Source: Parashewanella tropica (lineage in GTDB: Bacteria; Pseudomonadota; Gammaproteobacteria; Enterobacterales; Shewanellaceae). Taken from it: a DNA stretch of 64,000 nucleotides. Of this stretch, positions 36,285-44,218 are shown piece after piece. The stretch is taken from contig NZ_CP037951.1 in NCBI RefSeq assembly GCF_004358445.1, forward strand, positions 3,235,001 to 3,299,000, in the 5' to 3' direction. The stretch's first letter is position 1, and each line of letters opens with the position of its first letter. Below the pieces are notes generated by a model, which saw nothing but the letters and a program-made list of their open reading frames with translations, searched no databases and was not told where the DNA came from. Both the position numbers and the translations under genes were made by a program.

Positions 36285-36470
36285 AATTGTACTCCTAACA
36301 AAGTTGTTAAATTTCGATGCTCAATAAAAGCTTGGCTCGATTCCGTGGAACTACATCAATTCTCAATCCGTGGAGACAAACAACTTGTTACTCAGATCCT
36401 TGGAGTCAGGTATCCATCCTGGATAAAACATTCGGTAGGAATGAATTCTCTTGCCTAACCGATGATTTGA

Positions 36471-36498
36471 ATTATACACACCTGTAATTTAATTACAA
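36471..36498 (-). promoter_or_regulatory. Promoter A with palindrome overlapping the -35 box
   Basis: On the minus strand TTGTAA (36498-36493), a 16-bp spacer and TATAAT (36476-36471) form a good sigma-70 promoter. The -35 box is part of a perfect palindrome TGTAATTAAATTACA (36483-36497), suited to a repressor that blocks RNA polymerase. Confidence 0.7.
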
Positions 36499-36633
36499 CT
36501 ATTTCTTGTTTTTTTCTTCCACCAATCGGTTTCAGCCTCAAAAAATGAATAAACACCGCATCAATCACACTAAGATCCTAAAAAAAGACAATTAAAGCGT
36601 TGCAAAATTACATAATCAACATTTTCTTTATGG

Positions 36634-36809
36634 CAAAAAAAAAGCCCACTCAATAGAGCAGGCGAAGACATCATGCAAACGGGATAAGGAAGGCTTATAA
36701 TTTGTGCAACTCAAATGCAGAGAATGAACCACACCATAAGCTTTCCTAAAAAATGTTACCTAGACAATTAGGTAATAAAAACTATCAATAAGACTCCCAC
36801 CTCATTAAT
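36634..36809 (-). ncRNA. Predicted short transcript B (about 175 nt), related to A
   Basis: Limits are inferred from promoter B and the terminator at 36644-36663 (GCCTGCTC with GAGTGGGC, two G-U pairs, then nine T on the minus strand). The leader holds a 7-bp hairpin, TTACCTA with TAGGTAA (36756-36775), followed by TTTTTT, which looks like an early terminator. After it comes AGGA and a 9-codon frame (36737-36711) encoding MVWFILCI. The 21 nt before the final hairpin match those of transcript A at 18 or 19 positions. Confidence 0.5.
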
Positions 36810-36815
36810 GGCTCA

Positions 36816-36843
36816 ATTATACATACAGGTAATTTTATTACAA
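36816..36843 (-). promoter_or_regulatory. Promoter B with palindrome overlapping the -35 box
   Basis: TTGTAA (36843-36838), 16 bp, TATAAT (36821-36816) on the minus strand, the same design as promoter A. The -35 box lies in a near-palindrome GTAATAAAATTAC (36841-36829). Confidence 0.7.
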
Positions 36844-36881
36844 CAATAAATATGATTTTTCATATAAACACCGCGCAATAA

Positions 36882-36894
36882 GTAATAAAATTAC
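36882..36894. promoter_or_regulatory. Third copy of the GTAATWWWATTAC palindrome
   Basis: GTAATAAAATTAC occurs on the plus strand 40 bp from the copy in promoter B and about 150 bp before pepD. It has a TATAAG 9-10 bp further on, directed towards pepD. A shared regulator could couple unit B and pepD; this is inference. Nothing else was recognised between here and the pepD start. Confidence 0.45.
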
Positions 36895-37047
36895 AAATAC
36901 ATGTATAAGTGTCTAAATATCGATACAGCCACATGCAAATTTACTTAGCCTATATCGCTTCAGTTTGACGTAGTAAAATTGTGACTATTGGGAATATCCA
37001 ACATTTGGCGTACTATTGAGGCATCGTTTTCTATAATAGGATTTCTT

Positions 37048-38508
37048 GTGACTGCATTAAATCAACTCTACCCTCAACCTCTCTGGCAATGGTTTGAAAC
37101 CATTTGTTCAATTCCACACCCATCCAAACATGAACAAGCACTCAGTGCTCATATTCAAGCTTGGGCAAAAGAGAAAGGGTTAGACTTTATTGAAGATAAA
37201 GTTGGTAACTTAATTATTAAAAAACCAGCCACTGCTGGAATGGAAGGTCGTAAAGTTGTTTGTATTCAAGCCCACCTTGATATGGTGCCACAAAAAAACA
37301 ACGACAAAGTCCACGATTTTGAAACAGATCCAATCGAAGCCTATGTTGATGGCGATTGGGTTACGGCTAATGGCACAACGCTAGGTGCTGATAATGGCAT
37401 TGGTATGTCTTCAGCATTGGCTATTCTAGGTTCGACGGATATTAAACACGGTCCTTTAGAAGTCTTACTGACGATTGATGAAGAAGCCGGAATGACAGGT
37501 GCATTTGGTTTAGAAGCTGGTGTTCTTGAAGCTGATATTCTGATCAATACCGACTCAGAGCAAGAAGGCGAAATTTACATGGGCTGTGCTGGCGGCGTTG
37601 ATGCCGAAATCACGGTTCCAATGGCATGGGAAGCGGCTGAGCCAAGTCAAAAACCCTATAAACTAGCCATTTCAGGTTTAAAAGGCGGCCACTCTGGTGT
37701 GAATATTCACATGGGACGTGGCAACGCGAATAAGCTGTTAGCACGCTTTTTAGCTGGTCATGCAGAAGAACTTGCACTGGAGCTTGCTAACTTCACCGGC
37801 GGCTCACTGCGTAACGCCATTCCGCGTGAAGCAGAAATCACCTTTACAATTCCAGAAGAAAAAGTAGCACGTTTACAAGAGCTCACCGCTTTCTTCCAAG
37901 AGTTAGTCAGAGCGGAACTGGCCATTGCCGATCCAGACTTTACCTTCACGCTTTCTGAAACCGAAACGCCAAAGCAAGTGATGGCAGAAGAAAGTCAAGA
38001 TGACTTCATCGCTCTACTTAACACCTGCCCTAACGGTGTAGAAAGAATGAGTGATGACGTTGCAGGCGTGGTTGAAACTTCACTTAACGTAGGTGTGATT
38101 TCAACTGAAACCGAACATGTAAGCATCCTATGTTTAATCCGCTCTCTCATTGACTCAGGACGCAGCCAAGTTGAAGGTAACTTAACCTCTTTAGCTCAGC
38201 TGGCTGGTGCAGAAGTTGAGTTTAGCGGGGCTTATCCAGGTTGGAAGCCTGATAACAGCTCAGAAGTTATGGCGTTGGTGAATGAAACTTACCATGACAT
38301 TTACAAAAAAGAGCCTGATATCATGGTGATCCACGCTGGTCTTGAATGTGGTCTATTTAAAAAGCCATACCCAGATATGGATATGGTTTCGATTGGCCCA
38401 ACGATTCGTTATCCACATGGCCCTGATGAAAAAGTACTGATTGAAACAGTAGGTCAATATTGGGAGCTATTATTAGCGGTTCTTGAGCGAATTCCTACTA
38501 AAGCTTAA
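37048..38508 (+). CDS. pepD: Aminoacyl-histidine dipeptidase (peptidase D, M20 family)
   Basis: This 486-aa cytoplasmic metallopeptidase cleaves Xaa-His dipeptides such as carnosine and Cys-Gly. Seen motifs: CIPHPSKHE-type opening, VCIQAHLDMVPQKNND with the first zinc His, TTLGADNGIGM with the bridging Asp, and TIDEEAGMTGAFGL with the catalytic Glu pair. GTG at 37048 is chosen because AGGA lies 6 nt upstream and the protein then aligns with E. coli PepD (485 aa); an upstream ATG at 36988 would add 20 unrelated residues. Confidence 0.95.
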   Translation: MTALNQLYPQPLWQWFETICSIPHPSKHEQALSAHIQAWAKEKGLDFIEDKVGNLIIKKPATAGMEGRKVVCIQAHLDMVPQKNNDKVHDFETDPIEAYVDGDWVTANGTTLGADNGIGMSSALAILGSTDIKHGPLEVLLTIDEEAGMTGAFGLEAGVLEADILINTDSEQEGEIYMGCAGGVDAEITVPMAWEAAEPSQKPYKLAISGLKGGHSGVNIHMGRGNANKLLARFLAGHAEELALELANFTGGSLRNAIPREAEITFTIPEEKVARLQELTAFFQELVRAELAIADPDFTFTLSETETPKQVMAEESQDDFIALLNTCPNGVERMSDDVAGVVETSLNVGVISTETEHVSILCLIRSLIDSGRSQVEGNLTSLAQLAGAEVEFSGAYPGWKPDNSSEVMALVNETYHDIYKKEPDIMVIHAGLECGLFKKPYPDMDMVSIGPTIRYPHGPDEKVLIETVGQYWELLLAVLERIPTKA

Positions 38509-38549
38509 TTTGTTATCGGACTGATTGAGACAGCTTTACGTTAATAATG

Positions 38550-41120
38550 TTAAGTTGTCTCTTTCTCTAAGGCTTCACCTTTTTCAGCTTTTTGCTCAGT
38601 TAATTTAACTTCAAGACACGCTGAGCAGATATCTTTATCTGTCCCCTTGGGGTTATAGAAATGAGCAACACTCGTTTGTTCAGTATCTTGCAACATTGTC
38701 TCTGTTTGATAATCGATATGGAAAATGGTTTTTCCACAATTTGGTTGTTGTGGATTTTGACAAAAATCACATACTGCCCCGCTTGTCCAATGACCTACAT
38801 CACTTCTATAAAAATATATAGGTGCAATGTAATGCATTGGTACTAGATAATATTTTTCATTACCCAAAGTAAGCACTGGTTTTCCACTAAACGCATTGTG
38901 AAGCGATCCAGATTTAGTTAGATCAAAAAGAGCAGCAGTTGCTCGCCCCGTTTTCTTTCCTTTGAAATAATATGCAAAACAAAACCAAGCGAGACGAAGT
39001 CCATTCATATCCGATAATTTTTCTGCCAGTTCAGGGTTAAGCACCAAAACATATTTGTGTAAGCTATCTTGCGTCACTTTCGCTTCAGTTAAGGCTTGGA
39101 TAACATTACTCTGAGTCGCTATCCAACGCATTTCACTAGAACTGACATTTTCATCGTCCAATATTTCTTTAAACCAACAGTTAAAAGCATTGTAGAATCC
39201 TCTATATACTAGTGGCCTATTGTTACAAAGCTCTAATAGTAAATCGGGCTTTAACTCAAAAAGTTGAATTAAAAGAAACAAGGCATCTAAGGAAATCGTA
39301 TTTTCTGGGTAGAGCTTAAAAAACACCCATATATCTGTGTGCCCATTAAAAGCCATCATTGCTTCGGAGAGCTTTATTTTACGATTACAAGCTTGAACCA
39401 CTAATTTGGTATCGAGTACAGTTAACGGTTCAGTGAATAGCTCTAAATCCGCTTTCGCAATGTCTAACAATCCATCAGGCAAATTCATAATGGACTCTTG
39501 TGCTTCAAGCTTGTTATCCCAGTAATCCAGCATACTTTCTAACTCAGGAATCACGTCAAACACTTGATAACGACTTAATCCAATTTGTTGCCAGTTTCCA
39601 CCTAATTTTTCAGATAAAAATTGTAGCCAAGGTCGTGTTGCTATTTCAGTCATAGGCCTATCTTTTGGGACTAGGTTTAAAACCGCTACGGCTTTTTGAT
39701 AAGAAGTCCTCGCCCATATTTTTGCTCCATCCGAATGGGGTTGAGCCTGATAACTTAAAGCTTGATCTGCAGTTAATGGCATGTACCAATTTGTTCTGCT
39801 TTGAGCGTGAAGCTCTACCACAGCGACAAGAGAGTTAAGTAAATTTCTCGATAGCTCAAACGTATCTGTGGCTGCTTCAAGTGTTGAAACCGGTACAACT
39901 TGAACGCGAAGTGTACGACTTAATCCTGTATCGGGCTTGTATCGATAAGCCTCTACCCCTGCCATAAATACAATTGTCGATAATGCTCCACCATTTCTAT
40001 GCTTTTTAAATATTTCAGCAGCGGTCATTTCGGGTTTCCACTGGTCTCTTGTCTGCTGATGCTTGCTAAATAGCGCCTTATAATGTTGAGGAGAAACACT
40101 AAAATCGACAAACTCCCCTAACTCCAATGCCTTACAGACAGAAATAAAATCACCATCATCTTGAAAAGAACATAACCACTCCACCAGCTCATAAGGTTGT
40201 CGATAAGGTATTAATTCTGAGGTATAGCATAAATAAGCTTTAGAACCAGAAATCACCAGCTGACTAAGGGGATGATCTTGTTTCCAGTGTGTAACCAATG
40301 CCTTTACAAGATCGAAACGCGCTTCATCCGACGTTAACGAATGCAAATCGATCTGTTTATGGAGTTCACATCTAACGCCATTAACCTCAATTTCTGATGG
40401 TTCTGCACTATTTGTCTCCTCGCTAAGTAATTGTAACGGCTCCGCCTCAGGAACAATTTCTGTGTATTTTTCCGATAACTCACTAATAAAACGGGCTTTT
40501 GCTTCAGCACTTTTTAGTGCCTTAATTAATGGATCAATATCATATAAGGTGTCATTCAATGCTTGAGTAAAGCTGTCACAGCCATATAGGGTCAGTTCAG
40601 TCCACAGTTCTTTCGCTTTCTCATTGTTTTCAATTGCATTTGGTGGTTGATTGGCTTGAGGCTGTTTAGTGCTTAAAAACAATAACCCCACTATGACGCC
40701 TATTGATAAATATCCCCAGCGTTTCATTTGGTGTTCATGTATTTTTCGAACGTCAGCGACTGAAATTACCAGTGCCATTTCTTTTGAATGTCTAGCACAA
40801 GTTAAGAATGCCGCTTGTAGACTTGGCTCTGAATCCAATAACTTCAACAGTTGCTCTTTTTTATCAATTAAAGGTGCCGTGACAGTACGAGTTATCTCCG
40901 CCCCTAAAAGCCTTTTTCTAGCTTTAAACTCAGGGGGAACATTTACATGAGTTGGAGGGCTGGGTTGATGATTGTGAAACAGTTCCTCTTGTTCATCACT
41001 CTCTTTTTTCTGTAATTCAAATTCATTGTACTGCTGACTATCACAGGCTTTCCCTTCCTCATTTGAAGGAAACTGCGGTAGTAAATCAGAACTTGAAACG
41101 GCTTCCGGTGATGCAGACAT
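38550..41120 (-). CDS. Unrecognised large protein with one transmembrane helix and C-terminal cysteine motif (856 aa)
   Basis: I do not recognise this protein. Residues 1-65 are polar and probably disordered; a helix at about 134-150 (RWGYLSIGVIVGLLFLS) is the only clear membrane segment. A long mainly helical part follows, and the C-terminus has C784-x2-C787-x7-C795 and C832-x2-C835, which could bind zinc. GAGGGGG stands close before the ATG, so it is surely translated. It is flanked by pepD (convergent) and a MAPEG gene (divergent). Size and lack of relatives suggest an accessory or effector gene. Confidence 0.75.
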   Translation of the reverse strand: MSASPEAVSSSDLLPQFPSNEEGKACDSQQYNEFELQKKESDEQEELFHNHQPSPPTHVNVPPEFKARKRLLGAEITRTVTAPLIDKKEQLLKLLDSEPSLQAAFLTCARHSKEMALVISVADVRKIHEHQMKRWGYLSIGVIVGLLFLSTKQPQANQPPNAIENNEKAKELWTELTLYGCDSFTQALNDTLYDIDPLIKALKSAEAKARFISELSEKYTEIVPEAEPLQLLSEETNSAEPSEIEVNGVRCELHKQIDLHSLTSDEARFDLVKALVTHWKQDHPLSQLVISGSKAYLCYTSELIPYRQPYELVEWLCSFQDDGDFISVCKALELGEFVDFSVSPQHYKALFSKHQQTRDQWKPEMTAAEIFKKHRNGGALSTIVFMAGVEAYRYKPDTGLSRTLRVQVVPVSTLEAATDTFELSRNLLNSLVAVVELHAQSRTNWYMPLTADQALSYQAQPHSDGAKIWARTSYQKAVAVLNLVPKDRPMTEIATRPWLQFLSEKLGGNWQQIGLSRYQVFDVIPELESMLDYWDNKLEAQESIMNLPDGLLDIAKADLELFTEPLTVLDTKLVVQACNRKIKLSEAMMAFNGHTDIWVFFKLYPENTISLDALFLLIQLFELKPDLLLELCNNRPLVYRGFYNAFNCWFKEILDDENVSSSEMRWIATQSNVIQALTEAKVTQDSLHKYVLVLNPELAEKLSDMNGLRLAWFCFAYYFKGKKTGRATAALFDLTKSGSLHNAFSGKPVLTLGNEKYYLVPMHYIAPIYFYRSDVGHWTSGAVCDFCQNPQQPNCGKTIFHIDYQTETMLQDTEQTSVAHFYNPKGTDKDICSACLEVKLTEQKAEKGEALEKETT

Positions 41121-41237
41121 AACTCCCCCTCGTAACAGTGGTTGAAGTTAATTTAACCGCATCATAGTATAAGAACACTTAATGGCGACTTGACCTCTGG
41201 TGAATTATTGGTCAAAAACAGAATAAGGATGTTGATA

Positions 41238-41618
41238 ATGGTTTCTCCAATATATGCCGCACTTCTTACTTTGCTGCTGATCACATTGGCATTCAAGGTA
41301 ATTTCACTTAGAAGAAAGCACCGAATTAGCATTGGTAATGGAGGGAATCAAGATCTTGCTGCAGCCCGTGCAGCAATGAGCAACGCTAGCGAATACATTC
41401 CTATTTTTTTAATTCTGTTATTCAGCTTTGAATATCTTTCTCAGTCTCCTCTGTTTACGCATTTAATTGGTAGCATATTCATCATTGGTCGATGTATGCA
41501 TGCATTTGCGATTTCAAATCATACGCTTCAAGCTCGATTTTGGGGAATGATTTTGACTTTTAGTTGTTTAGTCGTATTAGCCGTTGCAGCATTCTTTTTG
41601 GTCTTCATCAACCGATAA
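41238..41618 (+). CDS. MAPEG-family membrane protein (YecN-like)
   Basis: This 126-aa protein has four hydrophobic helices and the MAPEG signatures RxxHRISIGNGGNQDLAAARAAMSNASEYIPI and GRCMHAFAI. MAPEG proteins include microsomal glutathione transferases; the bacterial YecN type has no proven substrate. ATG at 41238 is chosen because AGG lies 9 nt upstream and the protein then starts MVSPIYAALLT like E. coli YecN. An upstream start at 41190 would add 16 polar residues. Confidence 0.88.
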   Translation: MVSPIYAALLTLLLITLAFKVISLRRKHRISIGNGGNQDLAAARAAMSNASEYIPIFLILLFSFEYLSQSPLFTHLIGSIFIIGRCMHAFAISNHTLQARFWGMILTFSCLVVLAVAAFFLVFINR

Positions 41619-41626
41619 CAACACCG

Positions 41627-43096
41627 CTAAATAAGAGAAACTAGCCCCTGTGGATCATCAGATTGAGTGGATTTATCACGTTCACGAATGATTTTCTGGT
41701 CCTTATCGTATTGCAATACTTTAATAAAATCACTGCGATAGTTTTTCGTTGATATGCCTTTAAACCCCTGCTTTTTTTGAAAGCTTGGCTCTAACCAAAC
41801 TTTACTGCCTTGCCATAACTTAACTTCTCTAGAGCCATCTATATTTTTTTCACATTTTGCCGCCAGCGAATTTATACCATCAATACTCAGATAAATATTT
41901 ACGGTTGACGATACCACCTTCGGGTATCTTTGATTTTTTGCCAATTCAAGTAACATTTCAGATAAGAAAGGGTTGTTACCTTTCATCATATCCACGGCTT
42001 GCTGGCAGCAGTGGAAATACAATGTTATAGGCGTATTTTCAGGTAGACGAAGTTGCTCAAAAAGATGTAAGAAGTTTGCCGAAAAACTTTGGCCAGAGCT
42101 ACCCAAAGGCGTAGGACCATGTCCAATTACATGAATAATACATTCTTTTTCATCAGTCATGGGGGTCAACTTTATAAAATCAAACTCTAATAAATGGCTT
42201 CTCCTATTCATTTCAAGCGTTATAAAATTTGCACTTGGTATACACCTCAGTGATTCACGACATTTTTGTAAATAACAAGGGTCATCTTTCAAAGTAACAA
42301 CAGTAACATTTGCAGATAGAGTAGGTGGAGATAGCAGTGTTAAAATTCCAACTTCTGAAATAAAAAATCGAATAAGTTCTTTTTCATTAGAACTAAAAAC
42401 CTTTTTTAATAACAAGTTGGCTTGTTGTCGGTTTCTAGCGAATAACTGCCTACAGGTTATTAGATCTGCTTCAGCCTGCTGACTTCCATTAAGCGTAAGC
42501 TCCTGTTTTAATGTTCTAAACCTCTCCTTTATTGTGGTAAATTGCTCCAAAGATACTGAATGGTATAGCTCAGGGGCACCGTTTTGCTCGATAAACTCTA
42601 TTGAACAGCCAGCCTCAAACATCTGTATCAACTGTTCTTCATCGGCGTCTTGCATAAACTCGAAAAACACATCGTTCTCAGCTTTTGCAACCTTTTGCTT
42701 AACAATATTTTTCCATACTGCACTTCTAATGCTTTTATCTTTGTGCCAAACAAAGCCATAACTGGCAAATTCAAGTAAAATATCATGAGCACCATGCTGA
42801 GCAACCAGCATCATTGCTGAACGACGATCAGCCGCGCAATGAGTTGGATCTGCATGGTGTCTAAGTAAATACGAGATAATCGCTTGTTGTCGATGCTTGC
42901 AGGCAAAATATAAGGCAGTATGCCCCTCTGAATCGATACCATTAATATCTGATTTATCTAGAAGTAACTTCAAGTTATCAAGGGATAAATATCCACTAGC
43001 AATGGCTTCATTCAATACCCTTTGATTAAAACCTCTACACTCTTCGACAGTTTTAAGTGCATTAATAAGGGAAATGACGTGATTCTCCCATTTCAA
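41627..43096 (-). CDS. Ankyrin-repeat protein with C80/caspase-like cysteine-peptidase domain (3' part of a split gene)
   Basis: The 489-codon frame begins with ankyrin units (about 50-110: SEGHTALYFACKHRQQAIISYLLRHHADP). Its C-terminal part has ECIIHVIGHGPTPLG (H326) and ITLYFHCCQQA (C363/C364). This His-Gly...Cys pair on consecutive hydrophobic strands resembles the clan CD cysteine peptidases, for example the MARTX C80 domain (VVGHG). The first usable codon is TTG without a ribosome binding site, and the frame is open upstream into the end of the preceding gene. It is therefore probably the second half of one ~825-aa protein joined by -1 frameshifting, or a gene broken at a homopolymer. 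Confidence 0.65.
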   Translation of the reverse strand: MKWENHVISLINALKTVEECRGFNQRVLNEAIASGYLSLDNLKLLLDKSDINGIDSEGHTALYFACKHRQQAIISYLLRHHADPTHCAADRRSAMMLVAQHGAHDILLEFASYGFVWHKDKSIRSAVWKNIVKQKVAKAENDVFFEFMQDADEEQLIQMFEAGCSIEFIEQNGAPELYHSVSLEQFTTIKERFRTLKQELTLNGSQQAEADLITCRQLFARNRQQANLLLKKVFSSNEKELIRFFISEVGILTLLSPPTLSANVTVVTLKDDPCYLQKCRESLRCIPSANFITLEMNRRSHLLEFDFIKLTPMTDEKECIIHVIGHGPTPLGSSGQSFSANFLHLFEQLRLPENTPITLYFHCCQQAVDMMKGNNPFLSEMLLELAKNQRYPKVVSSTVNIYLSIDGINSLAAKCEKNIDGSREVKLWQGSKVWLEPSFQKKQGFKGISTKNYRSDFIKVLQYDKDQKIIRERDKSTQSDDPQGLVSLI

Positions 43097-43137
43097 TTTA
43101 AGTAAAGAAATGAAAAAAGGTATGTCCGACTCTTTTA

Positions 43138-44103
43138 CTAAAACACTTTCTTTTTTTGCAATAACTCGATAGCAAATAACAACTCATCTTTGGCTTTTAT
43201 TTGTAGACATAAATAACAAAGGTCTCTAAGAAGATTGCACTGACTAATTAATACAATGAGCTGGTAAGTCAGTGATGATTGCTCTTCTTTAACCATAACT
43301 TCAAAATAGCGAAAACATAGCTGAACGCCTTCTTGCGTAGCTAACGTCATACAGCCACATGCTAGAGCTTGCTTAAATGGAAGCTTGAGTGATGAGACAT
43401 TCACAAGTCTGGGACAATCTTGTTCAATGCTCCCTAATACATCGAAACGTCCATATTCAGCTAATAGTTGAACTATCGTTTTCCCTTGAAAGTACGGTAT
43501 ATCTCCACCATGACATTGTACAAGTTCAATCAATCTTTCTTTATCTAGAATCGTAAATTGAGAGACGATAGCAACCTTACTTTCATCGGCTTTATAGCGA
43601 TAGCCATGACTGGAGGCTTTTGGAGGTAATCGAGAGTGAGTTTTCGTTTGAACTTGAAAAGGGTTGTGTCTCAACCTTTTTTCAGCCCCAAGAGAGTGCA
43701 GTGTGGCAATCATTGTGCCCCTGCGCATTTCATACGCATAGTCTAAAGGCGTTTTTCCATCATTATCTCGTGCATTAATGTCCACATGGTTTTCTTTCAA
43801 TAAATGTAAATTATTACTCTCCCCTTCAAGGACACATAGATGAAAAAAGTTTTGCCCTTTTTCATTACAAATATTTGGGTTAGTTTTTAAAAATCCAGTA
43901 AGCTTTTTTTCATCTCCGTTGATTCGACGCACAGCAAATTGACCGGTCAAACCCTTCCAAATATGGGGTGGAGAAGTCTTTTGCGTCGCACTGGCAGTAT
44001 CGTACCACTGTTCAGGGTAAACTCTTTGATATGCGGCCTTAGCTGCATAACTGTAACCGTCTGCACTCATAAATAAAGCTTGATATTGATAAAGTAGCTT
44101 CAC
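43138..44103 (-). CDS. Ankyrin-repeat protein (5' part of a split gene)
   Basis: This 321-aa frame has an N-terminal region with no recognised fold, ankyrin units at about 80-150 (GQNFFHLCVLEGESNNLHLL, HVDINARDNDGKTPLDYAYEMRRGTMIATLHSLGAE) and a helical tail. The start is GTG at 44103 without a clear ribosome binding site; ATG 11 codons later is an alternative. It ends at an A7 tract that would place the ribosome into the following frame after a -1 slip. Confidence 0.7.
   Translation of the reverse strand: MKLLYQYQALFMSADGYSYAAKAAYQRVYPEQWYDTASATQKTSPPHIWKGLTGQFAVRRINGDEKKLTGFLKTNPNICNEKGQNFFHLCVLEGESNNLHLLKENHVDINARDNDGKTPLDYAYEMRRGTMIATLHSLGAEKRLRHNPFQVQTKTHSRLPPKASSHGYRYKADESKVAIVSQFTILDKERLIELVQCHGGDIPYFQGKTIVQLLAEYGRFDVLGSIEQDCPRLVNVSSLKLPFKQALACGCMTLATQEGVQLCFRYFEVMVKEEQSSLTYQLIVLISQCNLLRDLCYLCLQIKAKDELLFAIELLQKKKVF
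43150..43156 (-). promoter_or_regulatory. Slippery heptamer joining the two ankyrin frames
   Basis: On the minus strand the 321-codon gene ends CAA AAA AAG AAA GTG TTT TAG. A AAA AAG is in phase, and a -1 slip gives GAA AGT GTT TTA GTA AAA, which stays open into the 489-codon frame. The tract is seven A, so an added base in the DNA would have the same effect. Confidence 0.6.
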
Positions 44104-44218
44104 TTTAGATGATGTTATGTCGAAATAAACAAGGATGAATCAAGATTAATCAGAGAAGTAAACGGTATTTAAGCCACTGTAAAGTTAAAAGCAAGCACTA
44201 TTTTCAGACTTGAGAGTT

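Larger units (their letters stand above)
35987..36464 (-). ncRNA. Predicted short transcript A (about 480 nt) with 29-codon frame
   Basis: Limits are inferred from the promoter at 36471-36498 and terminator A. The 5' leader contains a series of small hairpins with GGA in or near the loop: AUCC-AGGAU-GGAU (36412-36424), ACUC-CAAGGAUCU-GAGU (36390-36406), UCUC-CACGGAUU-GAGA (36361-36376), and a related copy at 36336-36350. A small reading frame with a strong ribosome binding site follows. It may be a dual-function or purely regulatory RNA; expression is not known. Confidence 0.5.

Noticed and set aside
35987..36843. Units A and B as attenuators of an amino-acid operon (Trp/Tyr-containing peptide)
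   Set aside because: No gene follows on the same strand; the next gene is convergent, so attenuation of a downstream operon is not possible here.
36882..36894. TyrR or Zur operator
   Set aside because: The palindrome GTAATWWWATTAC differs from TGTAAA-N6-TTTACA (TyrR) and from the longer Zur site in spacing and bases.
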